Position numbers and translations under genes: made by a program
Shown: positions 27,901 to 34,832 of the stretch, piece after piece
Position numbering within the stretch: position 1 is the first letter of the stretch
How the letters are laid out: every line of letters starts with the position of its first letter
NCBI RefSeq assembly: GCF_032854445.1
Contig: NC_088307.1
Span: 26,612,046 to 26,676,045, forward strand
Direction of reading: 5' to 3'
Origin: Liolophura sinensis
Taxonomy: Eukaryota; Mollusca; Polyplacophora; Chitonida; Chitonidae
Length of the DNA: 64,000 nt
The notes under the pieces: generated by a model
Databases searched by the model: none
What the model was told of the DNA's origin: nothing
What the model saw: only the letters and a program-made list of their open reading frames with translations

Positions 27901-30900
27901 ACTTCAGTGAGAAAATTGGAAAGTGGCGAAGTTTTTTGCTCTTTTTCAAATATAACTTGTTGTATGTCTGAGTATGAATTGGAATTGGGTAATTACATCC
28001 ATATTGGTGAACGTTAATCCGGAGTGTACATAGGAATTGTAGATGTCTTCACACATGTAGTTCTTCTGTGCTTGAGGAGGAAAGTGGACAGAACAGAAAG
28101 TCTGAGCATAGCCAAGTCAGAACATGGCTTAGACAAGCTGTAATCACTGTTTCTAAAATATGTTCACCTGTGTTTTAGTAAGCCAGTTGCAACTTGCCCC
28201 GTAGGACATACTAACAAGTTACATGTAGTTAACCTGCTGATTTAATTATTTATTTGATTACTGTCTTACACCATACTCAAGAATTTTTCACTTATGTGAC
28301 AGTGGTCAGCATTATAGTGAGAGGAAACTTGGCAGGGCCTGAGGTAAACCAAAGACCATATGCTGGCTGCTGGATTGCAGATTTATCTGGAATTCAGGGA
28401 TTTTTTTAGCATATTAAATTCTGGTACCATTGAAAATTATGGGAAGTTGACTAAATTTTATGTAAAATTTGGCAATTTTCAGCTTTTAAAAACGCAGATC
28501 TTTCCCTTTCTTTGTACTGTACAATTTATATTTGCACTAAGTTTTCTGTTCCAATAAACTTTTTGATTGACAGCTAGTAAGTATTTACCTGGATGGTATT
28601 GCCATATTGCATATTTGTCATCATGTACCTTCATGGCAAGCCTCCTGATTGGTCGTCCACACCAGCATATACACATGTACATTAAGACAGTGCGCTTAAC
28701 CTTTGAATTACTTTTAGAATTTCAAAGTCATGATACCTGGGGTCAAACCTGATCCAAGGACTTAAGAAATGGTACTTGTCGCTGTTTCCCCTTCATATTG
28801 ATACTTCATTGGCCGCAGCAATTTGGCAGCATGGATTCTCCCTGCCACAAGAAGACACATTATATATACACACACACCTAATGACTCCTCGAGGTCTGAG
28901 GACAGAAAAGACTGTTAAGTTTGACGTAAAACCTCAAGCATGCATACTTTTAAAGTTGCTCATGTCGGAGTTCATATTTGCTTCATAATATTTTTTTATA
29001 TTTCAAAAACTGCTAATATGTAAAGTAAACTACTTTAAAATTCATGTAAACTTGTGTGGATTCACTGCTGGAACCTCCAGAGCGGAGTAATATAGATTGT
29101 GGCACATGTGGGCTTGCATGACCTTTTAAGTACTTTCTCATTCTAGGTTTAGAATTCAAGATGTGTTCAAATTAACCTGCATAATGGCTGTCATCATAAT
29201 ACTTTGAGTAGAAGGTTGCCCTTCAATAGCAGCCATGTACTTATACGTAGACTTAAATAAAGTTTAAGTATGGGAACTTTGGTAACTGTAGGTGGCAACC
29301 TGCTAAGTCTATTTGTTCTTACAAACGTAGCTAGCTGCAGGAATAACTTGATGAGTTAAATGAACCTCATGCTGCGTATATCAGCTGACTTGTACTGCCA
29401 TTTCATCACAAGATCAGTATTCTTAGTTGTGTTGATTGATTGATTGGTGTTCAATGCTGTGCTAAAGAACTTTTCACTGATGGGACGGTAGCCGGGATTG
29501 AAGTTGGAGGAAACTGGCCGCGGATTGCTCAGAGTAAACCGCTTATAGTACCAGCCAGGTACTGGACAAACCTCTAGACTTAAAATCACTGCTAAAACAC
29601 TGAGGGCTACATGTAAATTCGAACTCACAACCTCATTACCAAGGGCCTTAAGCGTTTAAGTCATACGCTGAGTGGCTTTGGATGTGTGTGAACAGTTCCA
29701 GTAAAATAGTCCTTCGCCTCCACATGTGTCCACAGTGTATAGTGGTATGGTTTTCTTTTTCCAGCATTCACGATCCAGTTCATTAAGTTCGCTCTCCCGA
29801 GAAGTTCAACAATTTACACAACAGGTAACTTGGCAGCTGAAAGATGCTGTCATACTAAATGGCGAAGCTGCTTTACTTCATCTGTCCATACTTGTACTGG
29901 CCGTGTACATATGTTAACACCTTCTGCTACTTACCCACTTCATATCAAGATGAATAGTATACTGCCCACGAATATCTTTATAGACCTACACGTAATGGTC
30001 ATGTGCTGACCCTATCTTTCTATCTATGCTGTATGTACATCCACTCTTTATATTCACCCTACCCATAAATACTGACCCATTTATTATACATATATCATAA
30101 ACTGCCCAGCATTAACCGTAGTAATAATACATAGTAAATGACAACTACCCCTATGTTAGAGATCGTATTAAACACTCGCAACGATATGATGTCATTGGCC
30201 TAATGGCTGACTGATAGACCTTGATAGTCACAATTGGTATACTGAGTATGGAGCGACGAGTCGCGAGGCCATGAGGCGGGGAGGTCCGCCTCTTTTTGCC
30301 AAAATAAAGAATTCACAAACAAACACAAGAACGGCTTCAGTCCCCATTGTATGAGTGAGACAGAAACCATTTAATCACGCTATCGAAATATTATTTATTC
30401 ATTCGATTGATGTTATATGCTTGCCTACTGAAGAAAATTTGTCTTAAACGAGGAACATGTTTTTACATGTCTGAAATAGAAGGTGAAGTTCGGTACAGAT
30501 GGAAATAAAGTTTCATCATTTTTCATCTGGTGGATCATGGATGACTATTTTTATATGAAAATTACGATCACTGTTAAGACTTGCCTGTACATGCTTATAC
30601 GGCTTGAGAATGCCACAGATTATGTCCTGAAGAACAGTTCAACTTTTCACCATTTCAGCAAGACACATTAATACATTGCCACATAGCTACTTGCCATTTC
30701 ACTGCCTCATAACGTCCTCATTGCCACTTCATCATTTCCAACCTCAGCCATGGAATTTTTCAAGACTCTCATGCCACCATTGTTCTCTGAGCTTTATTGT
30801 AAATAAGAAGTCAGCTGTGCTTCGTGAGCCTTTCATGCAGTCTTGCACGAAGTTCATTCAACAACCAATTTCTCTGGTTTTCCTACCGACGAGTAGGAAA

Positions 30901-33021
30901 CTGACCAAAGGTGTTATAGTTACATGTAGAGCTTGTCTGTCTCAGCTAGAAATAGACTACAGTTATAGATTCAGTGTAGTACGATTCTATAAATGCGCAG
31001 TGTACTTCTTTATGGCAGGATTTTCTCACCTAGTTTGTTTAATATAATTACTAACTATATACTTTATAAAATACTTTATCAAAACTCAGTGGATTACATA
31101 CATGGGGTTCTGTCACCTTCCGCTTGACAGTCCAGCACAACATGCATGTTTTATATGTACAGTAACTGTCTATACTGTTGTCAAACTGCCAACCGGTAGA
31201 AGTATTTTTTAGTTTTACATGCATGAAAGGTGTGGTGTATACCTTATTAATCCTTTATACATTTACTCAACCAGGAAGGAAAGTCTTCTTCAGTTTTGTA
31301 ATGTCATATAACTGATCAAATACATAAATGTGTATTTATCTATTTGATAGGTGTTTTAGAAACTCAGAAAAAGTACTGAGAAATATTTCACTTATACACT
31401 GAACGGCAGCCAGAATTATGGAGGGAGGGAAACCGGGCACAACCCGGAGGAAAACCCATGACCATCTGCAGGCCAATAAACGTTTATATACCAAACAGAT
31501 AAGATAATCTGTCCTCGTTTCCAGTAGAGTGGGGATGTGCATGTAGAATGTTCAATACAGCCAATGTATTTGTGCCCTGGGCCCACTTGCACGAAGCCCT
31601 GTCAACGCTAGGAGCACGTAACTAGCATGACGACGTCATACCTGCAAGCCGGTTGCCATGGTAGTTACGTGCTCTTAACGTTAATAGGGCTTCATGCAAA
31701 TAGGCCCTGTACTCTTCTTCTCCTTCCATATGCATGTACATGTATAATGCGCTTATTGTTAAAAATCTGGGTACTGGTTAACCATAGTTAATTAATTACA
31801 TTAGTTAATTATCAAGGAGCAGATTGGGAGTTGCCATCCGTTATACTTCTGTGACAAATCACAGCTGTGAAGGAAAACGTTTGTTCTGTGGACAACATAT
31901 AGCCATCATTAAAGGCTGTATACTGTGTGATGGTCTGCGGTGACCAGAAGTGAATTGCCGTTTATGTATCTCTTTTTATTAAAAATTTGTCTTTAGAAAT
32001 AGAAAACTATCGTGACCGTTTGGTGCTGAAACTAGGTTATCAGTCTGTAAAAGAAACCCCAATACACCATTGAATTGTTAGACGAATAGAAGTGTCTGAT
32101 TCAGGTAACACAATTAACGTAATGGTGAAATAAAGTTTTAGATAATTTACTTGATCTTTCTCTTTTTTGGAATATACAGGATTACCAGGCGTCTCAGTGT
32201 TAATTGTGAATTTTTGGCGTGAGTCGGTAGCAAGCATAATAAATACTAGCCTGTTGTTTGCATTGAAGATACGTCTGGTTTTAAAAATTTACGTGAAATT
32301 GGACAACAAATCATCATTTGAAAAATTAGTTCCATGACTAGAAGTAATAATTCATGACCTTTTTTGCTTCCAAAACATATTGTTGAAGAGTCTGTACTTG
32401 TATGTGATGAGTAGTGCGTAAACAATCCAGGCCACGACTTTGTGTGAGGTACCTGGAAGCATTGAAGTAACATTCAGAATCCCTGCATTCTGACGAGGTA
32501 TCGGTTTGTCCTGATTGGCAGAGTGGGTTTCAAGTCTGGCGTCTATCTTCAGTAGCATGAGGGAAAGTTCTGCTCTCAACTGATCAAAGCCGAAGGATTC
32601 TTCGTCGTTCTAAGACTGAAAAATTGTTAAGTAGGACGTAAAATCCCAAGCATACATACATACATACATACATACATATGTAGAGTCGACCAAATGTCAA
32701 TGCACGAAGAGTTAATCAGTTGCTGCAGACCTATTTTCGATACCTCTTAAAATCCCTTGTGTTCTTCCTTCCTTCAAGCAACCTTCAGTGAGTATGTATG
32801 TTTCTCAGCATTGTACTATTGTGAAACAAGTCCTCTTTCTGTTTCTTCAGGCGATAGCGCAGGCTGAACAAGATGCCCAGCAAGCCGCGGCTTCAACCCC
32901 ATCTGGTGTTCCCGTCATGTTCAACCCATCACAATTCAGTCAACAAAATTTCAACCAGTCGGCATCCTCGTCTGGAAGCTCTCGGCCGCGATATGGACAA
33001 AGGAGGCAGTATCCAAAATGA
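743..33021 (+). CDS. SEC16: SEC16 homologue, ER exit site scaffold (26 exons, 5' end outside window)
   Basis: Spliced CDS read by joining exons 743-928, 2130-2253, 4053-4175, 5955-6109, 6802-6991, 7967-8105, 8690-8948, 10438-10535, 11619-11703, 12154-12271, 13033-13144, 13656-13761, 14761-14814, 16900-16986, 17759-17866, 18591-18933, 20050-20142, 20796-20968, 21646-21816, 23084-23194, 23880-23982, 24585-24656, 25402-25542, 26992-27092, 29765-29824 and 32851-33021. All introns are GT-AG and phases match at every junction; one exon has an internal +1 break. About 1160 codons are in the window. Known of the family: Sec16 is a peripheral ER membrane protein that organises COPII budding sites; its central domain binds Sec13 and its C-terminal part binds Sec23. 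Seen here: [103 protein letters not shown] and [12 protein letters not shown], all close to vertebrate SEC16A as I recall it. Whether it is the A or B type is not decided; the long C-terminal part fits the A type. Confidence 0.95.
1262..2148 (+). repeat. 96-bp minisatellite carrying copies of a splice acceptor and exon start
   Basis: About ten units. AG ends at 1270, 1361, 1457, 1553, 1649, 1745, 1841, 1937, 2033 and 2129; spacing is 96 bp except the first (91). Each unit holds TTACAG followed by TATGATTnnGACCCTTA. In all but the last, the frame runs into TAA or TAG right after CCT; the last reads CCTTATTAC and is the true exon. Confidence 0.95.
2130..2253 (+). CDS. SEC16: SEC16 exon b: Tyr/Asp-rich segment
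   Basis: Acceptor AG 2128-2129, donor GTAAGT after 2253, phase 1 in and phase 2 out. Encodes a Y/D-rich stretch ([19 protein letters not shown]). Its acceptor is the last of about ten near-identical acceptors in the upstream 96-bp array; only this one reads past CCCTTA without a stop. Confidence 0.85.
2449..2600 (-). mobile_element. Main-family SINE, 3' part
   Basis: Contains TGTACTCAAGAATATTTCAC and GGCCAGCATTATGG; head missing. Confidence 0.85.
2944..3100 (+). mobile_element. Main-family SINE, internally deleted
   Basis: Keeps part of the head (GCTGTGAGTTCAAATCCAGC) and a degraded tail AAGTGAAGTATTCTTCAGTG. Confidence 0.75.
3450..3677. mobile_element. MITE-like element, family B
   Basis: Ends are inverted: TGTAATTCTTCAACCTTTTC at the left, GAAAAGGTTGAGGAATTAGG at the right. 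Related copies or parts at 20240-20375, 20395-20740 and 34439-34832. Confidence 0.65.
4053..4175 (+). CDS. SEC16: SEC16 exon c: acidic and polar linker
   Basis: Acceptor AG 4051-4052, donor GTAATA after 4175. Completes the split AG-A arginine codon and encodes [18 protein letters not shown] followed by a Ser/Thr/Gln-rich tail. In phase with both neighbours. Confidence 0.82.
5955..6109 (+). CDS. SEC16: SEC16 exon d: His/Tyr/Gly-rich segment
   Basis: Acceptor AG 5953-5954, donor GTTAGT after 6109. Encodes a H/Y/G-rich low-complexity segment ([19 protein letters not shown]) of prion-like composition, just before the central conserved domain. Confidence 0.85.
6350..6531 (+). mobile_element. Main-family SINE
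   Basis: TTTCCTCCCATCATAATGCT, GAGTGAAATATCCTTG and GGCGTAAAACACAG with a TAAATAAG tail; head incomplete. Confidence 0.8.
6802..6991 (+). CDS. SEC16: SEC16 exon e: start of central conserved domain
   Basis: Acceptor AG 6800-6801, donor GTAAGG after 6991. Encodes [19 protein letters not shown], then an acidic stretch and FPGPLIK. This is the most diagnostic Sec16 signature in the window. Confidence 0.95.
7967..8105 (+). CDS. SEC16: SEC16 exon f: central domain
   Basis: Acceptor AG 7965-7966, donor GTGAGT after 8105. Encodes [19 protein letters not shown] and the helical segment ending [14 protein letters not shown]. Leaves phase 0. Confidence 0.93.
8462..8618 (+). mobile_element. Main-family SINE, 3' part
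   Basis: GCCAGCAACCTGCAGATGGT through GGCGTAAAAC and TAAATAAATAAATG. It ends 70 bases before the acceptor of SEC16 exon g. Confidence 0.85.
8690..8948 (+). CDS. SEC16: SEC16 exon g: central domain, with internal +1 frame break
   Basis: Acceptor AG 8688-8689, donor GTGCGT after 8948. Both flanking exons demand phase 0 at each end, but the length is 259 nt (3n+1). The first part reads [16 protein letters not shown], conserved in Sec16; that frame stops downstream. The second part, open from about 8739, ends in the conserved [10 protein letters not shown] one frame over. A single extra base near GAAACCC (about 8735-8741) explains it. An acceptor ending at 8711 would keep frame but drop the conserved [10 protein letters not shown] motif and has no pyrimidine tract. 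Confidence 0.85.
9185..9330 (+). repeat. 27-bp minisatellite in a SEC16 intron
   Basis: About five imperfect units of AGGACAGGCACATATCACTT plus a short variable part. Confidence 0.85.
9636..9815 (+). mobile_element. Two SINE tail fragments
   Basis: Two diverged 3' ends of the main family in a row: GTAAGTGAAATATTCACGAC then AGATATTCTTGAGTATC, each followed by an AAATA-type tail. Confidence 0.65.
10438..10535 (+). CDS. SEC16: SEC16 exon h: central domain helix
   Basis: Acceptor AG 10436-10437, donor GTATGG after 10535. Encodes [19 protein letters not shown] and [11 protein letters not shown], part of the helical element (ACE1-type fold) that pairs with Sec13 in the family. Confidence 0.95.
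11619..11703 (+). CDS. SEC16: SEC16 exon i: central domain
   Basis: Acceptor AG 11617-11618, donor GTATGT after 11703. Encodes [20 protein letters not shown] and SGRQPAAVT, strongly conserved in Sec16. Confidence 0.95.
12154..12271 (+). CDS. SEC16: SEC16 exon j: central domain
   Basis: Acceptor AG 12152-12153, donor GTAAGC after 12271, phase 1 out. Encodes [20 protein letters not shown] and the SILTLGDTL segment. Confidence 0.95.
12505..12675 (-). mobile_element. Main-family SINE, 3' part
   Basis: GCTGTACTCAAGAATATTTC, GGCCAGCATTATGGTGAGAG and CCATCCGCAGGTTGCTG. Confidence 0.88.
13033..13144 (+). CDS. SEC16: SEC16 exon k: central domain
   Basis: Acceptor AG 13031-13032, donor GTAAGT after 13144, phase 2 out. 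Encodes [20 protein letters not shown] and KLVLIGSSH. Confidence 0.95.
13656..13761 (+). CDS. SEC16: SEC16 exon l: central domain
   Basis: Acceptor AG 13654-13655, donor GTAAGG after 13761. Encodes [20 protein letters not shown] and [12 protein letters not shown]. Leaves phase 0. Confidence 0.94.
13788..13990 (+). repeat. 40-bp minisatellite in a SEC16 intron
   Basis: About five units containing GTGATAATGACAACTTTGGT and GACGTTACGACACG, starting 27 bases after the donor of exon l. Confidence 0.9.
14190..14350 (-). mobile_element. Main-family SINE, 3' part
   Basis: ACGCCGTACTCAAGAATGTT and ACGACGGCAGTCAACATTAT. Confidence 0.85.
14761..14814 (+). CDS. SEC16: SEC16 exon m: 18-codon central-domain exon
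   Basis: Acceptor AG 14759-14760, donor GTGAGT after 14814. Encodes [18 protein letters not shown], matching the F-K-F-I-Y-S-C-R-L-A-E region of vertebrate SEC16A. The shortest exon of the set, followed by an intron full of 107-bp repeats. Confidence 0.93.
15185..16855 (+). repeat. 107-bp tandem array, about 15 copies
   Basis: Units contain CCTCAAATAGATTTTCATAG and TGTTACATGCTTGCCATGCC. Two unit subtypes differ in the segment GTGAGATGTCT versus ATGAGGTGCCT and partly alternate, suggesting higher-order amplification. The array fills about 80% of the intron between exons m and n, ending about 45 bases before the next acceptor. Confidence 0.95.
16900..16986 (+). CDS. SEC16: SEC16 exon n: central domain
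   Basis: Acceptor AG 16898-16899, donor GTGAGT after 16986. Encodes [16 protein letters not shown] and [11 protein letters not shown]; phase 0 at both ends. Confidence 0.93.
17112..17275 (+). mobile_element. Main-family SINE, 3' part
   Basis: GCCACCTGCAGATGGTTGTG through TTGAGTACGCCGTAAAACAC and an AAATA tail. Confidence 0.88.
17525..17692 (+). repeat. 32-bp minisatellite
   Basis: Five units of CTAAAGGACATACAAGCACA followed by the near-palindrome TGTACATATGTA, shortly before the acceptor of exon o. Confidence 0.92.
17759..17866 (+). CDS. SEC16: SEC16 exon o: end of central domain
   Basis: Acceptor AG 17757-17758, donor GTCAGT after 17866. Encodes [18 protein letters not shown] and [16 protein letters not shown]; phase 0 at both ends. 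Confidence 0.92.
18145..18232 (+). repeat. Short tandem repeat, unit near TTTTCAGGCCCCATC
   Basis: Four to five imperfect 15-bp units. Each contains TTTTCAGG, resembling a splice acceptor, but none is joined to a conserved coding stretch. Confidence 0.75.
18591..18933 (+). CDS. SEC16: SEC16 exon p: Gln/Gly/Tyr-rich linker
   Basis: Largest exon, 343 nt. Acceptor AG 18589-18590, donor GTAAGT after 18933. Encodes a low-complexity linker with a run of seven glutamines coded by CAA repeats (about 18778-18798) and many Q/Y/N/G residues. Such linkers vary a lot between Sec16 proteins. Confidence 0.9.
19105..19335 (+). mobile_element. Main-family SINE with head, diverged
   Basis: Head remnants (GACTCAGGAGC, TTTCAAGTCCAGCTCATGCT) through TATTCTTGAGTAC. 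Lies tail-to-tail with the next SINE. Confidence 0.82.
19336..19620 (-). mobile_element. Main-family SINE, near full length
   Basis: Reverse complement with whole body and tRNA-like head ending CCAACTGAGCCACGGAGGCC. A further SINE tail (CACCAATCAGATAAATAAAT) abuts it at 19593-19620. Confidence 0.9.
19932..20030 (+). repeat. 20-bp minisatellite
   Basis: About five units of CATCTAAACACATGTACATA immediately upstream of the acceptor of exon q. Confidence 0.85.
20050..20142 (+). CDS. SEC16: SEC16 exon q: Tyr/Gly-rich linker
   Basis: Acceptor AG 20048-20049, donor GTCAGT after 20142. Encodes [20 protein letters not shown] followed by [11 protein letters not shown]; phase 1 at both ends. Confidence 0.86.
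20240..20375 (+). mobile_element. MITE family B part
   Basis: Shares TTTCCACAATCAGATTAAAA, GTGCATAAATTTTCACTGAA and a degraded AAAAGGTTGTGGATGTAGGG end with 3450-3677. Confidence 0.6.
20395..20740 (+). mobile_element. MITE family B part split by a SINE
   Basis: The family B sequence TCTCCAAAATCAGATT is interrupted at about 20432 by a minus SINE and resumes at about 20660 with AAATTAAAAATGTGCATAAT, ending GAAAAGATTGAGGAATTAGG. Confidence 0.7.
20432..20656 (-). mobile_element. Main-family SINE nested in MITE B
   Basis: CCCCGTAGTCAAGAATATTT through GAAGCCAGCATGAGCTGG and the start of the tRNA-like head. Confidence 0.88.
20796..20968 (+). CDS. SEC16: SEC16 exon r: Ser/Asp-rich linker
   Basis: Acceptor AG 20794-20795, donor GTGAGG after 20968. 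Encodes [20 protein letters not shown] and a polar stretch ending SSNTTNK. Frame agrees with both neighbours; no domain recognised. Confidence 0.86.
21646..21816 (+). CDS. SEC16: SEC16 exon s: Ser-rich basic linker
   Basis: Acceptor AG 21644-21645, donor after 21816 is the weaker GTTAAT. Encodes a Ser/Arg-rich segment ([20 protein letters not shown]), a likely phosphorylation-rich region by composition. Phase 0 at both ends, so skipping would keep frame. Confidence 0.86.
22290..22914 (+). repeat. 52-bp tandem array, about 12 copies
   Basis: Highly uniform units containing TTATTGGTCAGCCAGAGCAC and CTCTCCCCATAGAACTAACT; the near identity points to recent expansion. Lies in the intron between exons s and t. 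Confidence 0.96.
23084..23194 (+). CDS. SEC16: SEC16 exon t: conserved C-terminal segment
   Basis: Acceptor AG 23082-23083, donor GTGAGT after 23194. Encodes an Asn run, then [20 protein letters not shown] and PKDENPS, aligning with the W-F-F-R-W-L-type and L-P-D-D-K-N-type stretch before the IVWD motif of SEC16A. Confidence 0.9.
23880..23982 (+). CDS. SEC16: SEC16 exon u: IxWDxxKNxWVN motif
   Basis: Acceptor AG 23878-23879, donor GTGAGG after 23982. Encodes [20 protein letters not shown], the conserved C-terminal Sec16 motif, then a proline-rich stretch. Confidence 0.94.
24058..24140 (+). mobile_element. Main-family SINE tail
   Basis: GAAATATTATTGAGGACGCC and AAATAAATAAATGAATAA. Confidence 0.7.
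24585..24656 (+). CDS. SEC16: SEC16 exon v: Gly/Pro-rich
   Basis: Acceptor AG 24583-24584, donor GTAAGA after 24656, phase 1 at both ends. Encodes [20 protein letters not shown] and PTAR. Confidence 0.88.
25248..25352 (+). mobile_element. Main-family SINE tail, diverged
   Basis: TTTCCTCCATCCATAAAAC, ATATAAGTGAAAAATTTCG and a GATAAATAAACAAATAG tail. Confidence 0.65.
25402..25542 (+). CDS. SEC16: SEC16 exon w: RYVDVLNP motif
   Basis: Acceptor AG 25400-25401, donor GTGAGT after 25542. Encodes [20 protein letters not shown] and, near its end, NIFVPGA; both are recognised SEC16A C-terminal motifs. Confidence 0.94.
25556..26010 (+). repeat. 35-bp degenerate minisatellite
   Basis: About 12 units built on GCTGTTTGTTAGCCCAAACA and CTGGTTTATAGA, beginning right after the donor of exon w and ending in a C-run (26000-26050). 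Confidence 0.9.
26385..26475 (+). mobile_element. Main-family SINE tail, diverged
   Basis: TTTCACCCATAATACTGAAA and GAGTGAAGACCCTGGAGTAT resemble the SINE 3' part with many changes. Confidence 0.5.
26598..26843 (-). mobile_element. Main-family SINE, near full length
   Basis: Body and head present; head end ACCAATTGAGCCACGGAGGC at about 26821-26841. Confidence 0.9.
26992..27092 (+). CDS. SEC16: SEC16 exon x: Ser/Thr/Pro-rich
   Basis: Acceptor AG 26990-26991, donor GTAAGT after 27092. Encodes [20 protein letters not shown] and a similar tail. In frame with both neighbours; no domain recognised. Confidence 0.85.
27598..27848. mobile_element. MITE-like element, family A
   Basis: About 34-base imperfect terminal inverted repeats: CTCAGTATTAAATAACGTGT at the left, ACGCATTATTTAATACTGAG at the right. 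No coding capacity. Related element at 61983-62324. Confidence 0.85.
28242..28375 (-). mobile_element. Main-family SINE, 3' part
   Basis: CACCATACTCAAGAATTTTT and GTCAGCATTATAGTGAGAGG. Confidence 0.8.
29432..29685 (-). mobile_element. Diverged SINE with head
   Basis: GATTGATTGGTGTTCAATGC start, TTCGAACTCACAACCTC near the head (box B region). More diverged than other copies; could be a sister family. Confidence 0.6.
29765..29824 (+). CDS. SEC16: SEC16 exon y: [10 protein letters not shown] motif
   Basis: 60-nt exon. Acceptor AG 29763-29764, donor GTAACT after 29824. Encodes [20 protein letters not shown], matching the C-S-S-M-S-S-L-S-R-E-V motif of SEC16A. Phase 0 at both ends. Confidence 0.93.
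31333..31475 (-). mobile_element. Main-family SINE, 3' part
   Basis: GAGAAATATTTCACTTATAC, GGCAGCCAGAATTATGG and CCATCTGCAGG. Confidence 0.8.
31576..31710. mobile_element. MITE-like element, family C
   Basis: About 45-base imperfect inverted ends: GGGCCCACTTGCACGAAGCC and GGAGCACGTAACT at the left; AGTTACGTGCTC and GGGCTTCATGCAAATAGGCC at the right. Confidence 0.85.
32640..32680 (+). repeat. Short CATA tract after a second-family SINE tail
   Basis: CTGAAAAATTGTTAAGTAGG at about 32616-32636 followed by (CATA)n. The first part matches the 3' end of the SINE at 57408-57645, so this is a SINE remnant with its simple tail. Confidence 0.65.
32851..33021 (+). CDS. SEC16: SEC16 terminal coding exon
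   Basis: Acceptor AG 32849-32850 after a pyrimidine tract; stop TGA 33019-33021. Encodes an Ala/Gln-rich helix start, [13 protein letters not shown] and the basic tail [12 protein letters not shown]. The M-x-F-N-P and G-Q-R-x-x tail match the end of SEC16A. Confidence 0.94.
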   Translation, partial: AIAQAEQDAQQAAASTPSGVPVMFNPSQFSQQNFNQSASSSGSSRPRYGQRRQYPK

Positions 33022-33584
33022 ACAGTAACGTTGGTTTAGTCAAATGTTTTGATGACATGAAGTGAAGAGTTCATTTGAGATAGTGCACTGGAGTAGACGG
33101 ACTGTGTGTGATGTCTTTATTATTACAGGAAAAGTAAAATAAGGCCTTATTGTTTCAAAGGGCAAATTTCTGGAAGATTTACGCACGTTTACATGTACCG
33201 TACTTTAATGTACAATGATCTTTTGGAAGATGTTTCCATCGAGTGAAGCACATGTACAAGGTTCCACACTTCTACGTTTGGCCTTAATTTGAATGCATAT
33301 AAAATTCAAAGGGTGTTCTTGGCTCCTTTATCAAATGCGTCATCGGTTCACTAGATCTTGCACTTAACTCGTCTGACATGTTTTTGAGGGGAAATCAATT
33401 TTTTTCTTGCATTCAACGCAGTTAAACATCGCGTCGTGTCACCTTTCAGATGGGTAACTTGCGCGCCTTGTTTTTTTTTTTGGGGGGGGGGGGGGGGAAG
33501 CATACCGTTGTCCTGATGGAAAGGGTGTAATCTTGATACCTGATGTAATGATAGATCTTGTTTATATGTCAGTGTACCGCCGTC

Positions 33585-33645
33585 GGTTTAGTGGAATATT
33601 CTTGAATTCGGCGTAAAACACCAGTCAAATAAATAAATAAATATG
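33585..33645 (+). mobile_element. Main-family SINE tail in the likely SEC16 3' UTR
   Basis: GGAATATTCTTGAATTCGGC and AAAACACCAGTCAAATAAAT. Confidence 0.8.
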
Positions 33646-34438
33646 TCAGTGTAACTGTACACGTAGATGTGTCCCAGCAACAGCAAGATTCATACATGTG
33701 TGCAGCTTTGCTTGTCCAAGAGATTCATTATATATTGTATATGTCTACTAGACAATCAGCAACTTTCACATTATCAGCGAACGTCTTCTGAGAAATGATT
33801 CAAGGATAATACTTGTGTGTATTATGAAAATGTATGTGGAAAGCGTACGTAGCAAGGTGTATGGATATAGTAATAGGTGCATATTTAAAAAAAAAAAAAA
33901 CAAAGCTTCCAAGATTTTTGGTAGCAACATTTTTACTATGGTGGCCACGTGAAGTCAATGTTGCCACTGTCCTTGTAAATCTGTAGAGTGTAAAGGGAAG
34001 TCTTTCACGAAGACTGTGATTTGAAATGTTCCTTCTGGTGCTGCGTGTTCCAGTATAATAATTTATTCAATATTTTGTACATATTGCCAACGTTAGACAT
34101 AGATTGAGACAATTGCTGTATGTTTTCTCCGGATTATATGCCTACATTTTTGAATCGATCAAGATGACATGACATGTACAGTCAATTTTTCATTTAATTT
34201 CCACTCTTCCAGATTTTTGTTCAATTTGGAATTTCACGTGTGTTTAGCTTTATAAACTTAGTCTGTTATATGAAAATGTGCATGTTGAAAATGTTCAAGT
34301 TGTACTTACATGTAGCGGCATTATCATACTAAAGGGACTGGGTGCTCAATGTATTGTATAGAACATAACATGTCTGTTCAGACATTCACAGGTTTCCTGT
34401 TTTAACAGTAAGAGAATTTCAATTTTTTTTACTTCTAC

Positions 34439-34832
34439 GTACCCCATTTCTTCAACCTCTTCACAAGTTTAAGGACATCATTGGATGCAATTTATCCACC
34501 TTAATGTTTTGATTGTGGCGTTAGCTTATTATTGATGAGTTACCTTGCATTTGCATCATGGTTCTTCGATCCTGTACGTGCGAAGGTCTGCCAGCAACCT
34601 GCAGATTGTCGTGAGTTTCCCCCTGTTTATCTGCCCCGTTTTCCTCCCACCACAATGCTTGGCGGTGTTGTTCAAGTGAAATATTCTTGAGCACGGCGTA
34701 AAACACCAATCAGATAAATAAATAAATAAATACATATTGGCTTCAGTGAAAATGTAATATATTTTCATTCCCTCAAAATATGCTTAATATAACCCCATGT
34801 TACGATGCGAAAAGGCTAAAGAAATAGGGTAC
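34439..34832. mobile_element. MITE family B copy interrupted by a SINE
   Basis: Left end GTACCCCATTTCTTCAACCT, right end AAAAGGCTAAAGAAATAGGG then TAC, inverted to each other. The SINE at 34570-34735 sits inside. Confidence 0.65.
34570..34735 (+). mobile_element. Main-family SINE, 3' part
   Basis: GTGCGAAGGTCTGCCAGCAA through GGCGTAAAACACCAATCAGA and an AAATA tail. Confidence 0.9.

Noticed and set aside
30676-31047. 123-codon plus frame
   Set aside because: No known domain, lies in a SEC16 intron, composition like surrounding noncoding DNA, no matching splice phases.
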